This document shows positions 1 through 11,447 of a DNA stretch of 60,000 nucleotides, one piece after another; position 1 is the first letter of the stretch; each line of letters opens with the position of its first letter. The position numbers were made by a program, and so were the translations under genes. The stretch is from Polytrichum commune (lineage: Eukaryota; Streptophyta; Polytrichopsida; Polytrichales; Polytrichaceae). The notes beneath the pieces were generated by a model. The model worked only from the letters and a program-made list of their open reading frames with translations, was not told where the DNA came from and did not search any database. The stretch lies in NCBI GenBank assembly GCA_950295325.1, contig OX485809.1, forward strand, positions 6,450,001 through 6,510,000, given 5' to 3'.

Positions 1-1174
1 CCGTGTGAACACCTCCTCTACATTTCACAAGGGCCTCGATTTACTCTTCGCGGACATTCCTGAAAATTTGCCGGTGCCCAACATCTTCACGGATGTTCCT
101 GAATGGAACAAGCTCCATGATTCTTACTATGAGTATCTTTTTGCATTTGCAAAATCTAACCTCTATGATCATAGCGTCTTTGTCCTTGTCCATTGTGCGA
201 GTGCAAGTGTTTCTAGGATGGTTTTCGATTGGGCACACACTTACGACTTCTACGTTGCCGAAGATTGGTTCGGAATGGCTGATTTGGACCTCCAATCTCC
301 GGTGGACCCCTCTGGAGTGGTAAGCAACTATCCATCTTCTAGTCCATTTTTGTTTTGTTTTTCATTTTACTTATTCCGATTCTTATGAAATCGTTGTTAT
401 TTTTTCAAACTCGCAAATTCAATATCAAGGTTCTTGTTCGTGCTAACTCCGTTCTGAAAGTGCGACCGGAGGCCGCCCAGGAGTATGGCTACTACCTCCA
501 GCGAGATGGATGGTTGAATGCTTTCACCGATGAGAAGAGCCAGACAATGCGCAGTGATGGGATACCCTAGAGAGGTGCTCGCGAAAAGCATCAAGTTTTT
601 TTTTCTATCCTTTTTGCTACTCTCACCGATAAGAATGATGTTATTATGGACTGGCAATGTGGTGTAGGTGGTTCGATTACAACGTGTCGCTCCATTGAGC
701 GGCATATTGTGGCCCTTGAGAGTGACCCAGTGATTTTTAATGCGATACTACTCCCCATGCGTGAAAACCAACCTTCGCGACCTCCCCGCTCAAATGCCAC
801 ACCGTCCACCTCTATGTTTGATCCTCCTAAGAAGATGACCAAACGCGCATTCGGTTTTCTTTGTGCGTAAGTTTTATTTCTATGTTTTCTCATATTTACG
901 TTCTTGTCATTTTCCCATCTTTGTGTGTTATTTTGTTTCTAATCTTATTGCTTATTGGTTCAGAGCGCCAAGGGAGAACGCATGTATGAGTTCGAGTCCT
1001 TCCAAGACGTTCGAGCTCCCAACCTATGCTGCTAGTTTTGCCAATCTTTTAGCGGAAGCTCCGTCTCCACCTCCTAGTCGCATCCGGCCTTTCAACAAAC
1101 TAATAGAGGATTTTCTAGACATAGAGGCCGAGGAGGGTGAGGATAGTGATAGACATGGTAGTCCTAGTTCTTGA
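1..1174 (+). pseudogene. Beta-class DNA amino-methyltransferase-like gene, 5' truncated, nonsense-mutated
   Basis: Three open segments join through plausible introns (GT at 320 to AG at 428-429; GT at 867 to AG at 962-963) and stay in phase to a TGA at 1172-1174. The N-terminal part has LDLLFADIPENLPV, which sits where motif IV (DPPY/SPPY) lies in N4/N6 amino-methyltransferases. The C-terminal part has DWQCGVGGSITTCRSIERH, resembling the SAM-binding motif I (DxFxGxGTT) that comes last in the permuted beta class. A Ser/Pro- and acid-rich tail follows. An in-frame TAG at 568-570 interrupts the second segment, where a tryptophan would fit. The 5' end lies outside the window. The motif IV residues are not canonical, so activity is doubtful even without the stop. 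The order IV then I is seen directly; the family assignment is inference. Confidence 0.45.
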
Positions 1175-1390
1175 CTACGCCTCGGACCTCCATTTTGTTT
1201 GTATTGATTTTACTTTATAAGTTTATTTCTTCAATTTTTATGTGGCTATTGCAAACCTCATTCAATCCCTTATTGAAGTTGGTTGGTGTTTGATTTCAAT
1301 TCTCTAGATAGGTTGGGTGGACGGGTTGAGTATACTTTGAAGGTTGTCTACTTTAGTTGTATTTGAGAGATGCTAAGGTTGTGAGTGACT

Positions 1391-1496
1391 TTGAATGTTT
1401 GTGTTGAACTTTAACTCTTGGCCACATTCCATACCGCTTGAATGTTTGTGTTGAACTTTAACTCTTGGCCACATTCCATACCGCTTGAATGTTTGT
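1391..1496. repeat. 47-bp tandem duplication, about 2.3 copies
   Basis: The unit beginning TTGAATGTTTGTGTTGAAC recurs at 1391, 1438 and, partially, 1485, giving a 47-bp period with essentially identical copies. It is non-coding and lies downstream of the methyltransferase-like fragment. Confidence 0.9.
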
Positions 1497-1752
1497 GTAA
1501 GGCTTAACTCATATGTTCAATTGATGACGTAAGCCCTAATTTAATATAAACGTATTCGAAACCTAGACTATAAGATGTTTGATAACAAACACTATCTTCC
1601 ACGCCTATAGGTTCGGTTGGTTCACCGACCAAGGTTTGGTTATTATTTACACGGGAATGGGGTGGCTTTTTCGACAAATTGAAGACAAACTATCACTAAA
1701 TTCCACGGAAATAGGCACGACTTCCCCTAAAATATTCCAACAAATTTGAAAA

Positions 1753-1796
1753 TCTCCGCTCTCCAATCTCCGCTCTCCGCTCTCCGCTCTCCGAGC
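1753..1796. repeat. CTCCGCT heptamer repeat at the breakpoint of methyltransferase copy 1
   Basis: Imperfect CTCCGCT/CTCCAAT units sit about 25 bp from the point (about 1821) where homology of the truncated methyltransferase copy 1 to copies 2 and 3 stops. The repeat may mark the rearrangement junction. Confidence 0.75.
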
Positions 1797-1820
1797 TATG
1801 CTCACATACTTGAGTTTCCC

Positions 1821-3000
1821 GGTAAGGCGTGGGCTCTGGGAAATCTTCGGGCGCTTTCACGAAACACCGCCGCCGTGGAAGAGGTTCACAGCCATGAAAC
1901 ATGAGCTGTTGGGCGATGTTCCAGTCGTCGGGGCAAGGACCACCCACGGTATAGTTCATGTACTGCTCCAGGAGCGGCGCACTCTTGTGGCATTCGTGCC
2001 CAATGGTTAAAGTGACAGTCCTGGCAAAATTCAGCAGTAAATTATTACAACATTATTTGGTCGGTCAGATGTGTCTCCGCCAAATTTCAAAACCCCAAGA
2101 GCGAGTCTGACCACTAAACGGCATTTTGTGCGCATTCACAAGAATTGCTTACTTAATGCCCAGAGCCGCGTTTGGACCAAGCGGAAGGTCCCACTCGGCA
2201 GTGTACTGGAGAAGCTCACTCGAATCCGACCAGTCGATGGTGGCATCTGCCGTGCTAGAAAGTGCAACCATCTTCTTTTCCTTAGACTCGCCCTCTTCTT
2301 CGTCTCCTGAGGCTTCGCGCAAGCTACGGATTTCTTGATTCGTTCCGTCCAGCACATCATGCACTCCCTGCAGCTCCTTTCGCATCTCTTTCAGAGCCTG
2401 CAACAACATGTTGTAATGAATATCGAAGATTATACATATTTCTCATATGCAACACACTCCTAAAAGAGAATGTAAGGGCGGACTATGATAATAATCGACT
2501 ACATTGCATTTCACCATTTCAGGTCATCCACAAATGTAGACATTAGGCCTCTACGGACAGAGTCAAGGCCGAGTCAAGTTGGTTAAACTGGAAGCAATCA
2601 CGACTTATGGTCCCGAAGCATTGTTTGCACCCACAGTGGTAGTAGCAGCCTGCAGAGCTAAATTTAATTGGATTACCGAACGAAATGGTAGTAAACCCCT
2701 ACATACACCCATAAGCTACGTTTGGTCCGAGGATATAGAACTCACCTGTTGAGAAGCCTTGAGTTGCACTTGAATGTCCTTGAATTGCTCTGCAAGCTTG
2801 GGCATGAGCTCAGTGTCCATCACATTCACCCTGCTGCGGTCGCCAATTACAAAGTTTGTGACATCTCTAGACATGGAGAAGGCATGGAGAGCCAGCAGGT
2901 TGGTGCCCATGAAGCAAATCACAAGGAATGTCAGCAACACTGTGCCCATTCCATTACCCGACTCCGGCTTCCCGCGGTTCTTAGCATCTAGTAGACCCAT
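1821..3000 (-). pseudogene. SAM-dependent methyltransferase copy 1 (At1g29790-like), lacks catalytic exon
   Basis: This is a minus-strand copy of the family that is intact at 28019-30651. Exon 1 (3000-2746, 255 bp) encodes the N-terminal membrane anchor, exon 2 (2397-2153, 245 bp) the acidic stem, and exon 3 (from 2020) the conserved region with GHECHKSAPLLEQYMNYT and CEPLPRRRCF. Splice sites match the other copies and the frame is open through these exons. Homology stops at about 1821, after the PTPY residues. The rest of exon 3 and all of exon 4, which carries the SAM-binding fold, are missing, so no functional methyltransferase can be made. The exon-to-exon match is closest to copy 2, in inverted orientation. 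Family assignment rests on motif recognition, not a search. Confidence 0.85.
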
Positions 3001-3150
3001 TTTCCTGTTCTTCAACCTGGAAGTTCAGTACTCGCTTGCTTTTCCCAAATGTTATGAATTCTTCCGAAGCTGTCGTACTTCTGCTCATGCAACTGCAGTG
3101 CGAGAGTAGGACACTCTCACGCAAGGATGGAGTGGTGTTCGCCTCATTAC
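3001..3150 (-). repeat. Conserved 5' flank shared with copy 2 (inverted duplicate)
   Basis: Read on the minus strand, this segment matches 11298-11447 upstream of copy 2. Shared blocks include AATGAGGCGAACAC, GCGTGAGAGTGTCC and GCAAGCGAGTACT. The duplication that made copies 1 and 2 therefore included about 150 bp of promoter or 5' UTR. Copy 3 does not obviously share it. Confidence 0.75.
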
Positions 3151-3950
3151 TAATCCAACTCCTTCCAGATGGATAACGTTACTCGTTCATGCCTCCCCTG
3201 CAACCACTGTTCCGTCGACCAACAGGAGCTCGCCTCAAGATACCCAAGTTCTCTAGAAGCGCCCCAAATACCTGCTTAAGCCTATGTCAGTGTAAAACTC
3301 CAAAACTCCGAGGGAGCCAATGTTGGCGAAGACATCAGGGATTTGGGAGTCTTGCCTTGCATACATCCTTACACATAACATGTATGGAATTTCAAGTGCA
3401 CGATTGCTACCTACTTGGACTGCATACGGTGCCACTCTAGCCTAGACTCAGAGTCCTTGAATTAGAATCTAGGTTTTAAAGTCGGTCCTCAGAAGAATAC
3501 GGGATGCATACAGGACGAAGAGCGTTCGAGATTTGGACGGAGCCGTAGCTAGTGAGTTATGCATCACCCCACGATGCTTGGCTTGCTGATCGCCGAGTCC
3601 GTCAAATATAGCAACATTTCACCTAACTTACAACGTCGTCGCCTAATGCGGCGAGGGCTTAGACACCCACCTCTTTGAGCTGGGCCCCTACCCCCTACCC
3701 CTATTACCCGAGATGACAATGCAGGCAATTCTATAATAGCATGCAGATTTGATTTGGGAAATTCGATCGTAAAATTAGCATCAAAGGCTCCGATTGGAGG
3801 GTTTCACTCTAGGTGAATAAATCACAAATGTGTTGGGTTATGTTTCAATTAGGGCCACTTCACACACGACAATGAAATGGTGAGGAACCCATGCACCACC
3901 CGCGCGGCCGATAAATGGCAGGGGTACCTTCTGGGCAACTATAGGTTTTA
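3151..3950. other. Gene-poor stretch, nothing recognised
   Basis: Only short frames are present, without recognisable motifs. I see no repeat, RNA gene or element end that I can support. Confidence 0.6.
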
Positions 3951-3984
3951 CTAGTCGCAAGTTAGGGATCCACTTAGGTCAGGA

Positions 3985-4568
3985 AAAGAAGCGGCACTTA
4001 TTTGGTCAATCTGGCACAAAGCGCTAGCAATCAATGAGTGGAGGGCCAGCATTGCACCGGCCTCAATATCTAAACAATGTGTTTTTGCCTCCCTAACATT
4101 AGCGAGTCGGTCAAACATAAATTTTGGGACTGCATTCAAGCTAGAATAGCATGCAGATGGGCTACCTTCATTATGCATAAACTTTGTGGCGTTAGGACAT
4201 GAAAATACGACAATTTCAATTGGAAACATGCCTTGTTTGGAGAAAGGATTCCCAAGAAATATGGCAAGATGATCAAAGTTTGGCACCTTCTTAGAGGCAT
4301 TACACTTTGGAACATTTGCATTGAATGTAACGACAAAGTGTTCAACCACGAACAATGGCATGAGTCTAAGGCCAAACAAAGGATTTGGGACGGACTCATC
4401 ATCTACGCCAAAGCGGCGTGGAAACGGGTTCTTGAGAATATCAAGATTAACCACTTTTCGACAGCGGCCATGCTCCAAGTCTTTGACAAAACTTGGGGAG
4501 CTAGGAGTGTTCTTTGTAGGAGACACAATTTGCATATCGAGTGGAATTGGAAAAGACACAGTAGATAG
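3985..4568 (+). pseudogene. LINE (non-LTR retrotransposon) reverse-transcriptase C-terminal remnant, zf-RVT region
   Basis: The reading starts in frame 1 with ALIWSIWHKALAINEWRAS, then shifts by one base near 4085 into frame 3 with CLPNISESVKHKFWDC (zf-RVT-like C-x-n-H-x-n-C spacing). It crosses a TGA at 4200-4202 and continues as WHLLRGITLWNICIECNDK and AAWKRV to a stop at about 4568. This WxLLRGITLW-IWIERN pattern is typical of the tail of plant LINE ORF2 proteins. The RT and endonuclease domains are absent. One frameshift and one stop make it a dead 5'-truncated copy, the usual fate of LINE insertions. Confidence 0.7.
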
Positions 4569-4830
4569 GCAGTTGACCCTTGTTTTACTTGTTGGGCTGG
4601 TGGTTAGGGGGTTGTCCTTGGTTGGTGGTTTTGGGGGGGGGGGATCCTTGGCGCGGTGGGTCGGTAGGTTGTCCTTGGTGGTGGTCAGTTTCTTGGTTCT
4701 CTTTACATGGCGGTGTCTCGCGCCCGAGAGGTCCCGCCTCCCCTCGGTGAGGGCGCATTTTTTCTTTGGTTTTTATGCATTGGCACTGGCTTTCTTGGCC
4801 TTCTGTCTCAAAAAACATAAAAAAAAATTG
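4569..4830 (+). other. Probable LINE 3' UTR with A-rich tail
   Basis: A T/G-rich stretch follows the LINE remnant directly, with an internal G-run (about 4632-4641), and ends near CAAAAAACATAAAAAAAAAT at about 4810-4829. A degenerate poly(A) after a LINE ORF2 tail is expected, but no target-site duplication was identified, so the limits are approximate. Confidence 0.4.
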
Positions 4831-4875
4831 GTGAGGGCCCTAGACTATCATCCAAAGGCCATACATGAGTGTTGA

Positions 4876-7800
4876 AAACTCATTTTGTGTAGTAATGAAT
4901 CTTCAAACATAGTGTGAAGTGTGGATGGACCATGTTGAGGGACCATTGCATATTTTATTAGAGGAGAAGTGCACTATGATAGCTCAACTATTGATAGCTT
5001 ACCTCACTAGTTACATATCTTCATTTTTTTTTCACAATCTTTTTAAGTTTTATATTGATGAAGAAGGTAAATAGAACATGATGGATCATCTTGAGAGAAG
5101 ATTCTTGTTGTATTGGCTTTATATTGGTGTTTCCACATGATTGTACAACATGTATATGATATGCAAGCATTGACATTCAATGAAGAATGGAATAATGTCC
5201 TCATTTTAACCATTTGGTTTGAGAATATGAAGTTGAGCTATCGTAGTGCATTGGCATTTGAGAAAAATACAGGGTTTATTGATAAGTTAATATTGGATTT
5301 TTTCATGGAACAAATATTCTAGCAAAAAACTTGTGTATGTCATAATACATTCAAATTTCTTTGTGAGTGGTTAGGTTTGTATTTGCAAAGGTAGAATATA
5401 CATATGAGAGATGTCGTGTAAATAACGATCGTGTGCCACCGCGGCTCGAGTACCAACCACCATTAACAAATAACACTAACACATAGCAAAGGCACACATA
5501 CACAACACACCTCCACATAGAAAGAAGATTTAAACATGCAATCTTCACCTCACATAAGTTGTTGCAACCCTTGCTATCCCCATTAACAATTTTAATCATT
5601 TTTCAATTCTAGCAAAGGTCAGGAGCGCTAACCCTTCGCATTTCGCCATGCTAGTGGTTAGCTCCCCACACCGCGGACCTTATAATTCATAGAAGGAGAA
5701 CCAATTTTTTCTACTTTGCTTTCAAAACTCACCCCTTAATTGATAACTAATTCTTAGATGTGGACTTTCATTCATGAAAGTGAAATCTTATGTTGATCAT
5801 TGCGTTGCCGGAGCAACACTACAACAACCTGAATCATATTAGGCAACTAGCTTTCACATTGGGCCAATGCCCATGGAGGCCGTGTCGTTCGGCCTTGAGT
5901 GGATTTGGCCACACCACCTCATCCATATAAGGGTTGTTTTACATCTATAGGTCGGACCAATTCGTTGTGTAAGAGGCTTGAAATCCTCACTTGTGATTGG
6001 TCAAAAGGTTAAAATCGGCCCTAGCCCCTTTACACCTAGAGGGCATGCCGATTTGGTGGTATGAATTTTTTAATTAAAAAAATGGTTTGACATGGCTTGA
6101 GCTTATTGAAATGGGTGCATAAAAAATGGAAGGCCAAATCTTGGCCTAGGGACCAAAGTAATATTTTAATATTGTTTTTTCAATTAAAATAATTTTTTTA
6201 GCAAACCACATCCGTCGGATTATGTGAAAATTTGAACGGCTCTTATAATTCATTGTGATTTTATTTTATTTTATTTTCTCTTGCTGATTTTTTTTGTGTT
6301 TGTCCAATTGTTGCTATTATTTGTAGGGATAGCATGGAGGAATCTTCAAAGAGAAGTGGATGGAATTCTAATAAAGTGTATGAGACGATGCAAAGGTATA
6401 AAAATGCTCAAGCTTATGCTTTCCAACCCTTTCAAGTTTCTCCAAAAGAACATGGAGGTAATGCAGGAGTCCCTGAATTTTTTCAAGAGATTAGAGATGA
6501 TGATGTTCGCATTCTAGCTCCACCGGCGCCAAAGAAGAAAAAATCGCAACTTCAAAAAAACCTCGGAAGAAGAACGTGAAGGACATGGAAGATGATGAAG
6601 AATTCGACTCAAAGCATTGGAGGATTGTGACGTGGAGAATGTGATTGCTTTGCGCGGTGAGATGGAACCAAAATTTGTCAAAAACGCAAAAAAAATAAGG
6701 TAAATTTTTTGTATACCTATAATTTTTTTTAATAATTTCAATTTTAGATTTGGCCATTTTGACATTTTTAAAGGCCTTCCCTTTCGCCTCATGCCCCCGA
6801 GCCCCCCTTTTTCCCCCAAACTTCAAAAGAACCGAAAGATGATTTTTTTGTTCTTAGCTAGAATTTGATCCCCCCATCTCGTGGGTACAAATGAGAGTTA
6901 TTTCCTAAGATATTCGAAGTCTTCCATCGTATCCACAATGTCTAATGCATGAAATATCTAGTAATTATATCAACACCGTTATTGTAATTTAAAGCCCTTA
7001 TGATACCAATATCATTTTTTTCTAGTATGTATTCAACCAATGCATGCAATGTGTAGGTGTAGATATTTAGTTGAAATTACATGTTCGTTTGATTGCGGTA
7101 ATTCTTAGACTTTATCGAACTGCTGAGGGTCGCAAAAATCAATTTAATACCCTATACAACTTATACAAATAACACAAGTTGAAAAAATTGAATTTCAAAA
7201 TCAAATCGTCACGCATGTAAGTTTTATGATTTTTTTATCAATGAGGGCATTAAACTGGAACTGTGATGAAACATGTGACAACATCTGTTGATGATTATAT
7301 TAGTATTGAAGATAGCACCACAAACATTGAGAAGGATGAATATTCAAATGATACTCCAACTACGATCACAACTTCAAATTCAGTAACTAAGGTTGACAAA
7401 AAGAATTTTCAAGAGCGTTGCTATTGGGTTTTCATACAAATGGCTGAAATTAGTTCAATCATGGTAATATTTTTTAGAAAACCAAAATTTTATTGAAAAA
7501 TATAAACCGACAGATGGATAGGCTTATAGACAAACTTTAGAGTCTTCCGAATAAGATGCATTGTAATCACGAGGGAAAAAACATTTTCCTCCATTTTCAA
7601 TTGTGTTGTCCAAAAATATTAAGCTAGTAATTCATGTGCTTGTGTAGCTTGCACAAACAAATTTTTTATCCTAGCATCTTTGTTTATTTTTGTTTCCACA
7701 ACCTCCGCATTCTTATCTTCATTTTTTCCTATATCTTTAAATTAATATATCATACTTTCTTGAAGGTCTTCAATTTGTATAGTTCATGCTTCAACCTTAT

Positions 7801-7893
7801 TTATTTTCAAGGATCTTCTCATCTCTTTTGCATCTTATATAGCTGTCATAAATATATTACCATTATTTAGTTGTTCTAGTTGATTTATATTCT
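4876..7893. other. AT-rich intergenic stretch without a supported gene
   Basis: A few frames of 60-110 codons occur (for example 6334-6579, beginning MEESSKRSGWNSNKVYETMQ and ending in a Lys-rich segment), but none has a motif I recognise or a convincing splice partner. The 6334 frame could be an exon of a second Harbinger protein because of the transposase remnant nearby, which is a guess. Confidence 0.5.
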
Positions 7894-8215
7894 TCATGTA
7901 CATAATTTTTCTCCTTCCTTTGTCCATTCATCATCAAATTTGTTTTGGTGTATTATCCACAAGTTATGAAGATAAATGCAAGTGGTGACTATATTAGGTA
8001 CATGTCGGAGGGGCATGTCAATTCTCTTCAATAGAATCATGCACTTCTCTTTCAATATACAAAAAGCTCTTTTTATCGCCATTTTTATTGATGATTGGAT
8101 GAAATTCTAATGTGCCTTTGCTTTAGGTAATCTATCTTTTTCAACTTTGAAAGGAGAATAGAATCATGGTTTCATTGGCTGAGGTACACCATCTATAGCT
8201 TGTAAGGTAATAACT
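7894..8215 (-). pseudogene. PIF/Harbinger transposase (DDE_Tnp_4) C-terminal remnant
   Basis: On the minus strand the frame reads FYSPFKVEKDRLPKAKAH, NFIQSSIKMAIKRAFCILK and LLKRIDMPLRHVPNIVTTC, then LHNLWIIH to a stop at 7894. The pattern TPFK...ERAFGxLKxRW...MPLRHVPDIVxACxxLHN is characteristic of the Harbinger DDE superfamily C-terminus. A TGA at 8166-8164 and a TAG at 8109-8107 break the frame, and the catalytic N-terminal part is not visible. It is a decayed fragment. Confidence 0.7.
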
Positions 8216-8835
8216 CACATTTTATCCATTTTTTCATAATATCAAAATTTTGGAACAACGTCCAGCCCATCCGAATACCTCGCGAGTCTTATCCAATGGA
8301 AATAATTGTATCTTAAGTCCTCCCAAAAAATTCATCAAAAAATATTATAACATTCATTCCTTTGCCATGGGCTTTTATTTGTTTCTACTAGACCACCTCT
8401 TTTGCCTCTTTTATCGTAAAATCCATTGGAACATGTCAATGGATTGTGTAGGCCTTAAATTATGTCTTTTGGGGACCTCGACCTTCATGGTCACTTTGAC
8501 ATTTTTCCTTAATGTAAACCGAAGTGGTCTCATGACGAGTCCAACAACCAATCATTACTTTTACATGGCCTTGGGATGACCTGATGGTCCATGGTGTAAA
8601 CATCCCCTTAGTGGACCAAGACTAGGCATCCCACCCCTTTGAGATGAGGCTCCCATCGTTGTTATTGAGATAAAGGGGATTCAATAAAAATTTGACCCCA
8701 ATTATACTAAGTTTTGAGGCTGATTTTTCTCATATGGGTCTCCTAGACTAATATGGGATTCAAATGCTAATTCAATGTTTGAATATTCTAAAACAGAAAT
8801 ACATGTGCTATAATAGAATCAAATCCGATTTTGCC

Positions 8836-9241
8836 ACGGGTAGATCACTCCATTGTCAAGTTGAACACCACGTGCGGCCAAAAAAAATCTTCTTTTGGTA
8901 AGTTGCACCACCAAAATGGGTCAAAATTTTATCAAATTGTTTTCATGAGTAGATATACACAATACCTATGACATAATTAAAAGTGGTAACTAAATTTGAT
9001 GATTTGTTTTTTTCATAAAACATACCATTTCTAATTAGAATGACACAAAATTGAACTAAAACAATTACTAAAAAAAAATATGACTAAAAATTTCAAAAAA
9101 GTATACAAAAGATACTATCAGTGGTTATGTATATGTAGAAAAAATATCATAAATTTTAAAATTATATATGGCATGTAATATAGGGGTAGCAAACTTTGTC
9201 TACACGTGGTGTCAACTTGACAATGAAGTGACCTCCCTATG
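8836..9241. mobile_element. 406-bp MITE with 9-bp target-site duplication (Mutator type)
   Basis: Inverted ends share CATTGTCAAGTTGA and ACACCACGTG (left at about 8851-8874, right complement at about 9203-9232), giving arms of roughly 38 bp with small mismatches. The 9-bp direct repeat GATTTTGCC flanks it at 8827-8835 and 9242-9250. A 9-bp TSD points to a MULE-derived MITE. The AT-rich interior has no frame. Confidence 0.7.
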
Positions 9242-9399
9242 GATTTTGCCATGGGTTATAGTGGTGGGGACCCATTTCAAAGAGGTAGGGGTCTTGCAAA
9301 TTTGACCATTTTAGTGCCACGGCAAGGTCCCCATGGAACATTACATCTCTCTTATTTAAAAAGGGTGAGGAATTGCGAGTCTTATTAGCAATCGTGTTA

Positions 9400-10440
9400 G
9401 AGCATTTGCAATGCACTCGCCAAGGACACTTGGCATACGTGGCAATTTCGGCACACCTCAATAGGCTCAAGAGGACTCCCATTAGTCTCCCGCATCTCGC
9501 CAGATACCTCCCGGTCTCAACAAGTTTTGTCCCTTTGCCGTGAGCTTTGTTCCTCCCGCTAGACGCATTCAACGCCATGATGGCAATCGTAGCTGTGTTT
9601 TTGCTGAATTCGCAACTCCAGTGCAATATGTAAATTTTTGGGGGTCCTTTCTTGATTTCACAACTACATATGCAATTGAAAATTGTATTGTGACTCTCTG
9701 TTGGTTTTGCAGCTACAACCGCGTTTTCATTTTTCTCGCCCTGTTCGGTTGATGTCGCAGCTACAACCGTTTTTTGTTGTTTTTTTGGGTGCCCTGTTAT
9801 GGTTTCATGTCTTCTTGATTGTGTATATCTTGGTGTTTGTTGTATGTATTGATGTTGGCTTGATTTTTTGGTCTTTATTTTGGGTATGGATGTTAGCCAG
9901 ATGTTTTGCTCTCCGTTTCTTGTTTTCATGCTAGCTTGGTTTATTGCTTTTCATTTTGTGTCTTTATCTTGACCTTTTTTTTTGAATCTTTGCTTTTAAT
10001 CATAGTCACATTAGTGCGCTATGATTAATGCCCTAACAAGGCATTAGCGTGTTGTGATTAATGTGACTAATGTCCTAGCAAAGCATTAGTCACATTAGTT
10101 ACAACGTATTAAATCATCCATAACCCTCACATATTAATTCTAAAATTCATGCAATTTTATTTTTTATTTTTTATTTTTATTTCTTTACTTTAATTTGTGT
10201 ATGACTTTTACTTGAATTTGTTTTATTGTTGTGTTGCTCTTCATGCTTTTACAAGCTCAGGCCACCGTGGCCACGGGAATGGATTCTGGGACTACATGGC
10301 GGGTGCCGAGTTGAGTCACCAACCCGGCACCTCCCCACACCACTCGCCCTTAGGGGTTTGATTCTATTATAGCACTGCCCTGGGGGCCCGTCAAATGACC
10401 TTTGACAAACACATTTGACGGGCGCCCATTGGCGATGCTC
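9400..10440. mobile_element. 1041-bp PIF/Harbinger-like non-autonomous element, TTA duplication
   Basis: The left end is GAGCATTTGCAATG and the right end reads on the minus strand as GAGCATCGCCAATG. They are flanked by TTA at 9397-9399 and 10441-10443. Short GAGCAT-type inverted ends with a 3-bp TTA duplication are the Harbinger signature. A 230-codon open frame on the minus strand (9929-9237) runs out of the element and has no recognisable motif, so I do not call it a gene. Confidence 0.65.
10005..10105. repeat. Local direct/inverted repeats of a CACATTAGT/ATTAATG motif
   Basis: AGTCACATTAGT, GATTAATGCCCTAACAAGG and their near-complements alternate over about 100 bp, forming a hairpin-capable stretch inside the Harbinger-like element. 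Confidence 0.6.
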
Positions 10441-10443
10441 TTA

Positions 10444-11297
10444 CCACTAGGCTACAAAATACAAATGGTCTACAGTCATGTAGCCTCTTACCAACTTTCA
10501 ATGACATCTTACCATTCAACCCTCCACTTGACTAATCACTCTACCAAACTCCACATGTCAATTAAGATTCCGCCAATACAACAGAGTCCGAAACTATTTT
10601 TATATGATTTCAGTCAACCTTACTTTCATAAGTTATGACGCTAAATTGGAACCATGATCTCAATTTATGTAACCTATACACAGGCTTTTAATAATAACCT
10701 AAGTTACCATGTGACAATATTTGGGTTCGTGACACCAAACACCATGTTCATACAAGTGTAGCTCTAAGTGTTACGATAGGAGGCTCAAATTGCCCCCAAA
10801 ATAAACTTGTCAAAGTTAAGTGCACGTTGCTCGTGCGCTTTGTTTTTGTTGCTATTTTTGACGAGGCAGCCTGATCAGCAAGATAGAAAAGACATCGCGG
10901 GGGTAGAGTTCATTCAGCAGGCTAGGGCTCCCTCCAAAAATTTGGAATCTCGTCGTGCTGTAAACTGCATTCTTCTTAGGAGTGAGCGACTTTACTCTAA
11001 TTCTAGGCAATATACTCCGGGTGCACCGAATTCATCATAAGTCCAAGTGGATATCAAATCCCACACATGGTGATGACCAATACCACTTGATGAGCTCAGC
11101 GCATGTCCGTTACCTTCGGTGAGATTCAGTACTCAAGTCTCTGATCGAACTAGTTGAGTGCTCACCGACATAGGTTGTCAAGGGAGGTCGAGGCTTGGCA
11201 GGTGGTTTGTGGCATGCTGTTGGTGAATTTCCTACAGCGAGTTGTTGCAAGAATTCATGAAGGGGTAAGGCTAAGGCTAAGGCTACCTTTTGAGTAG
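10444..11297. other. Intergenic stretch upstream of methyltransferase copy 2
   Basis: No gene, RNA or element end was supported. The short hexanucleotide run AAGGCTAAGGCTAAGGCT lies at about 11267-11284, just before the conserved 5' flank of copy 2. Confidence 0.5.
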
Positions 11298-11447
11298 CCC
11301 AATGAGGCGAACACTACCACGGTGTCATTGCGTGAGAGTGTCCCACTCTGGAATTGCGATTGCATGACCAGGAAGAAGACATCTTGGGAAGAATTCTCAG
11401 ATTTGGGAAAGGCAAGCGAGTACTACACTTCGAGGTTAAACATGAAA

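Noticed and set aside
6334-6579. Possible second Harbinger (Myb-like) protein exon
   Set aside because: No tryptophan-spaced Myb pattern and no joining exons found; proximity to the transposase remnant alone is insufficient.
9237-9929. 230-codon open frame on the minus strand
   Set aside because: It runs across the boundary of the Harbinger-like element, has biased low-information composition and no recognisable motif or splice partners.
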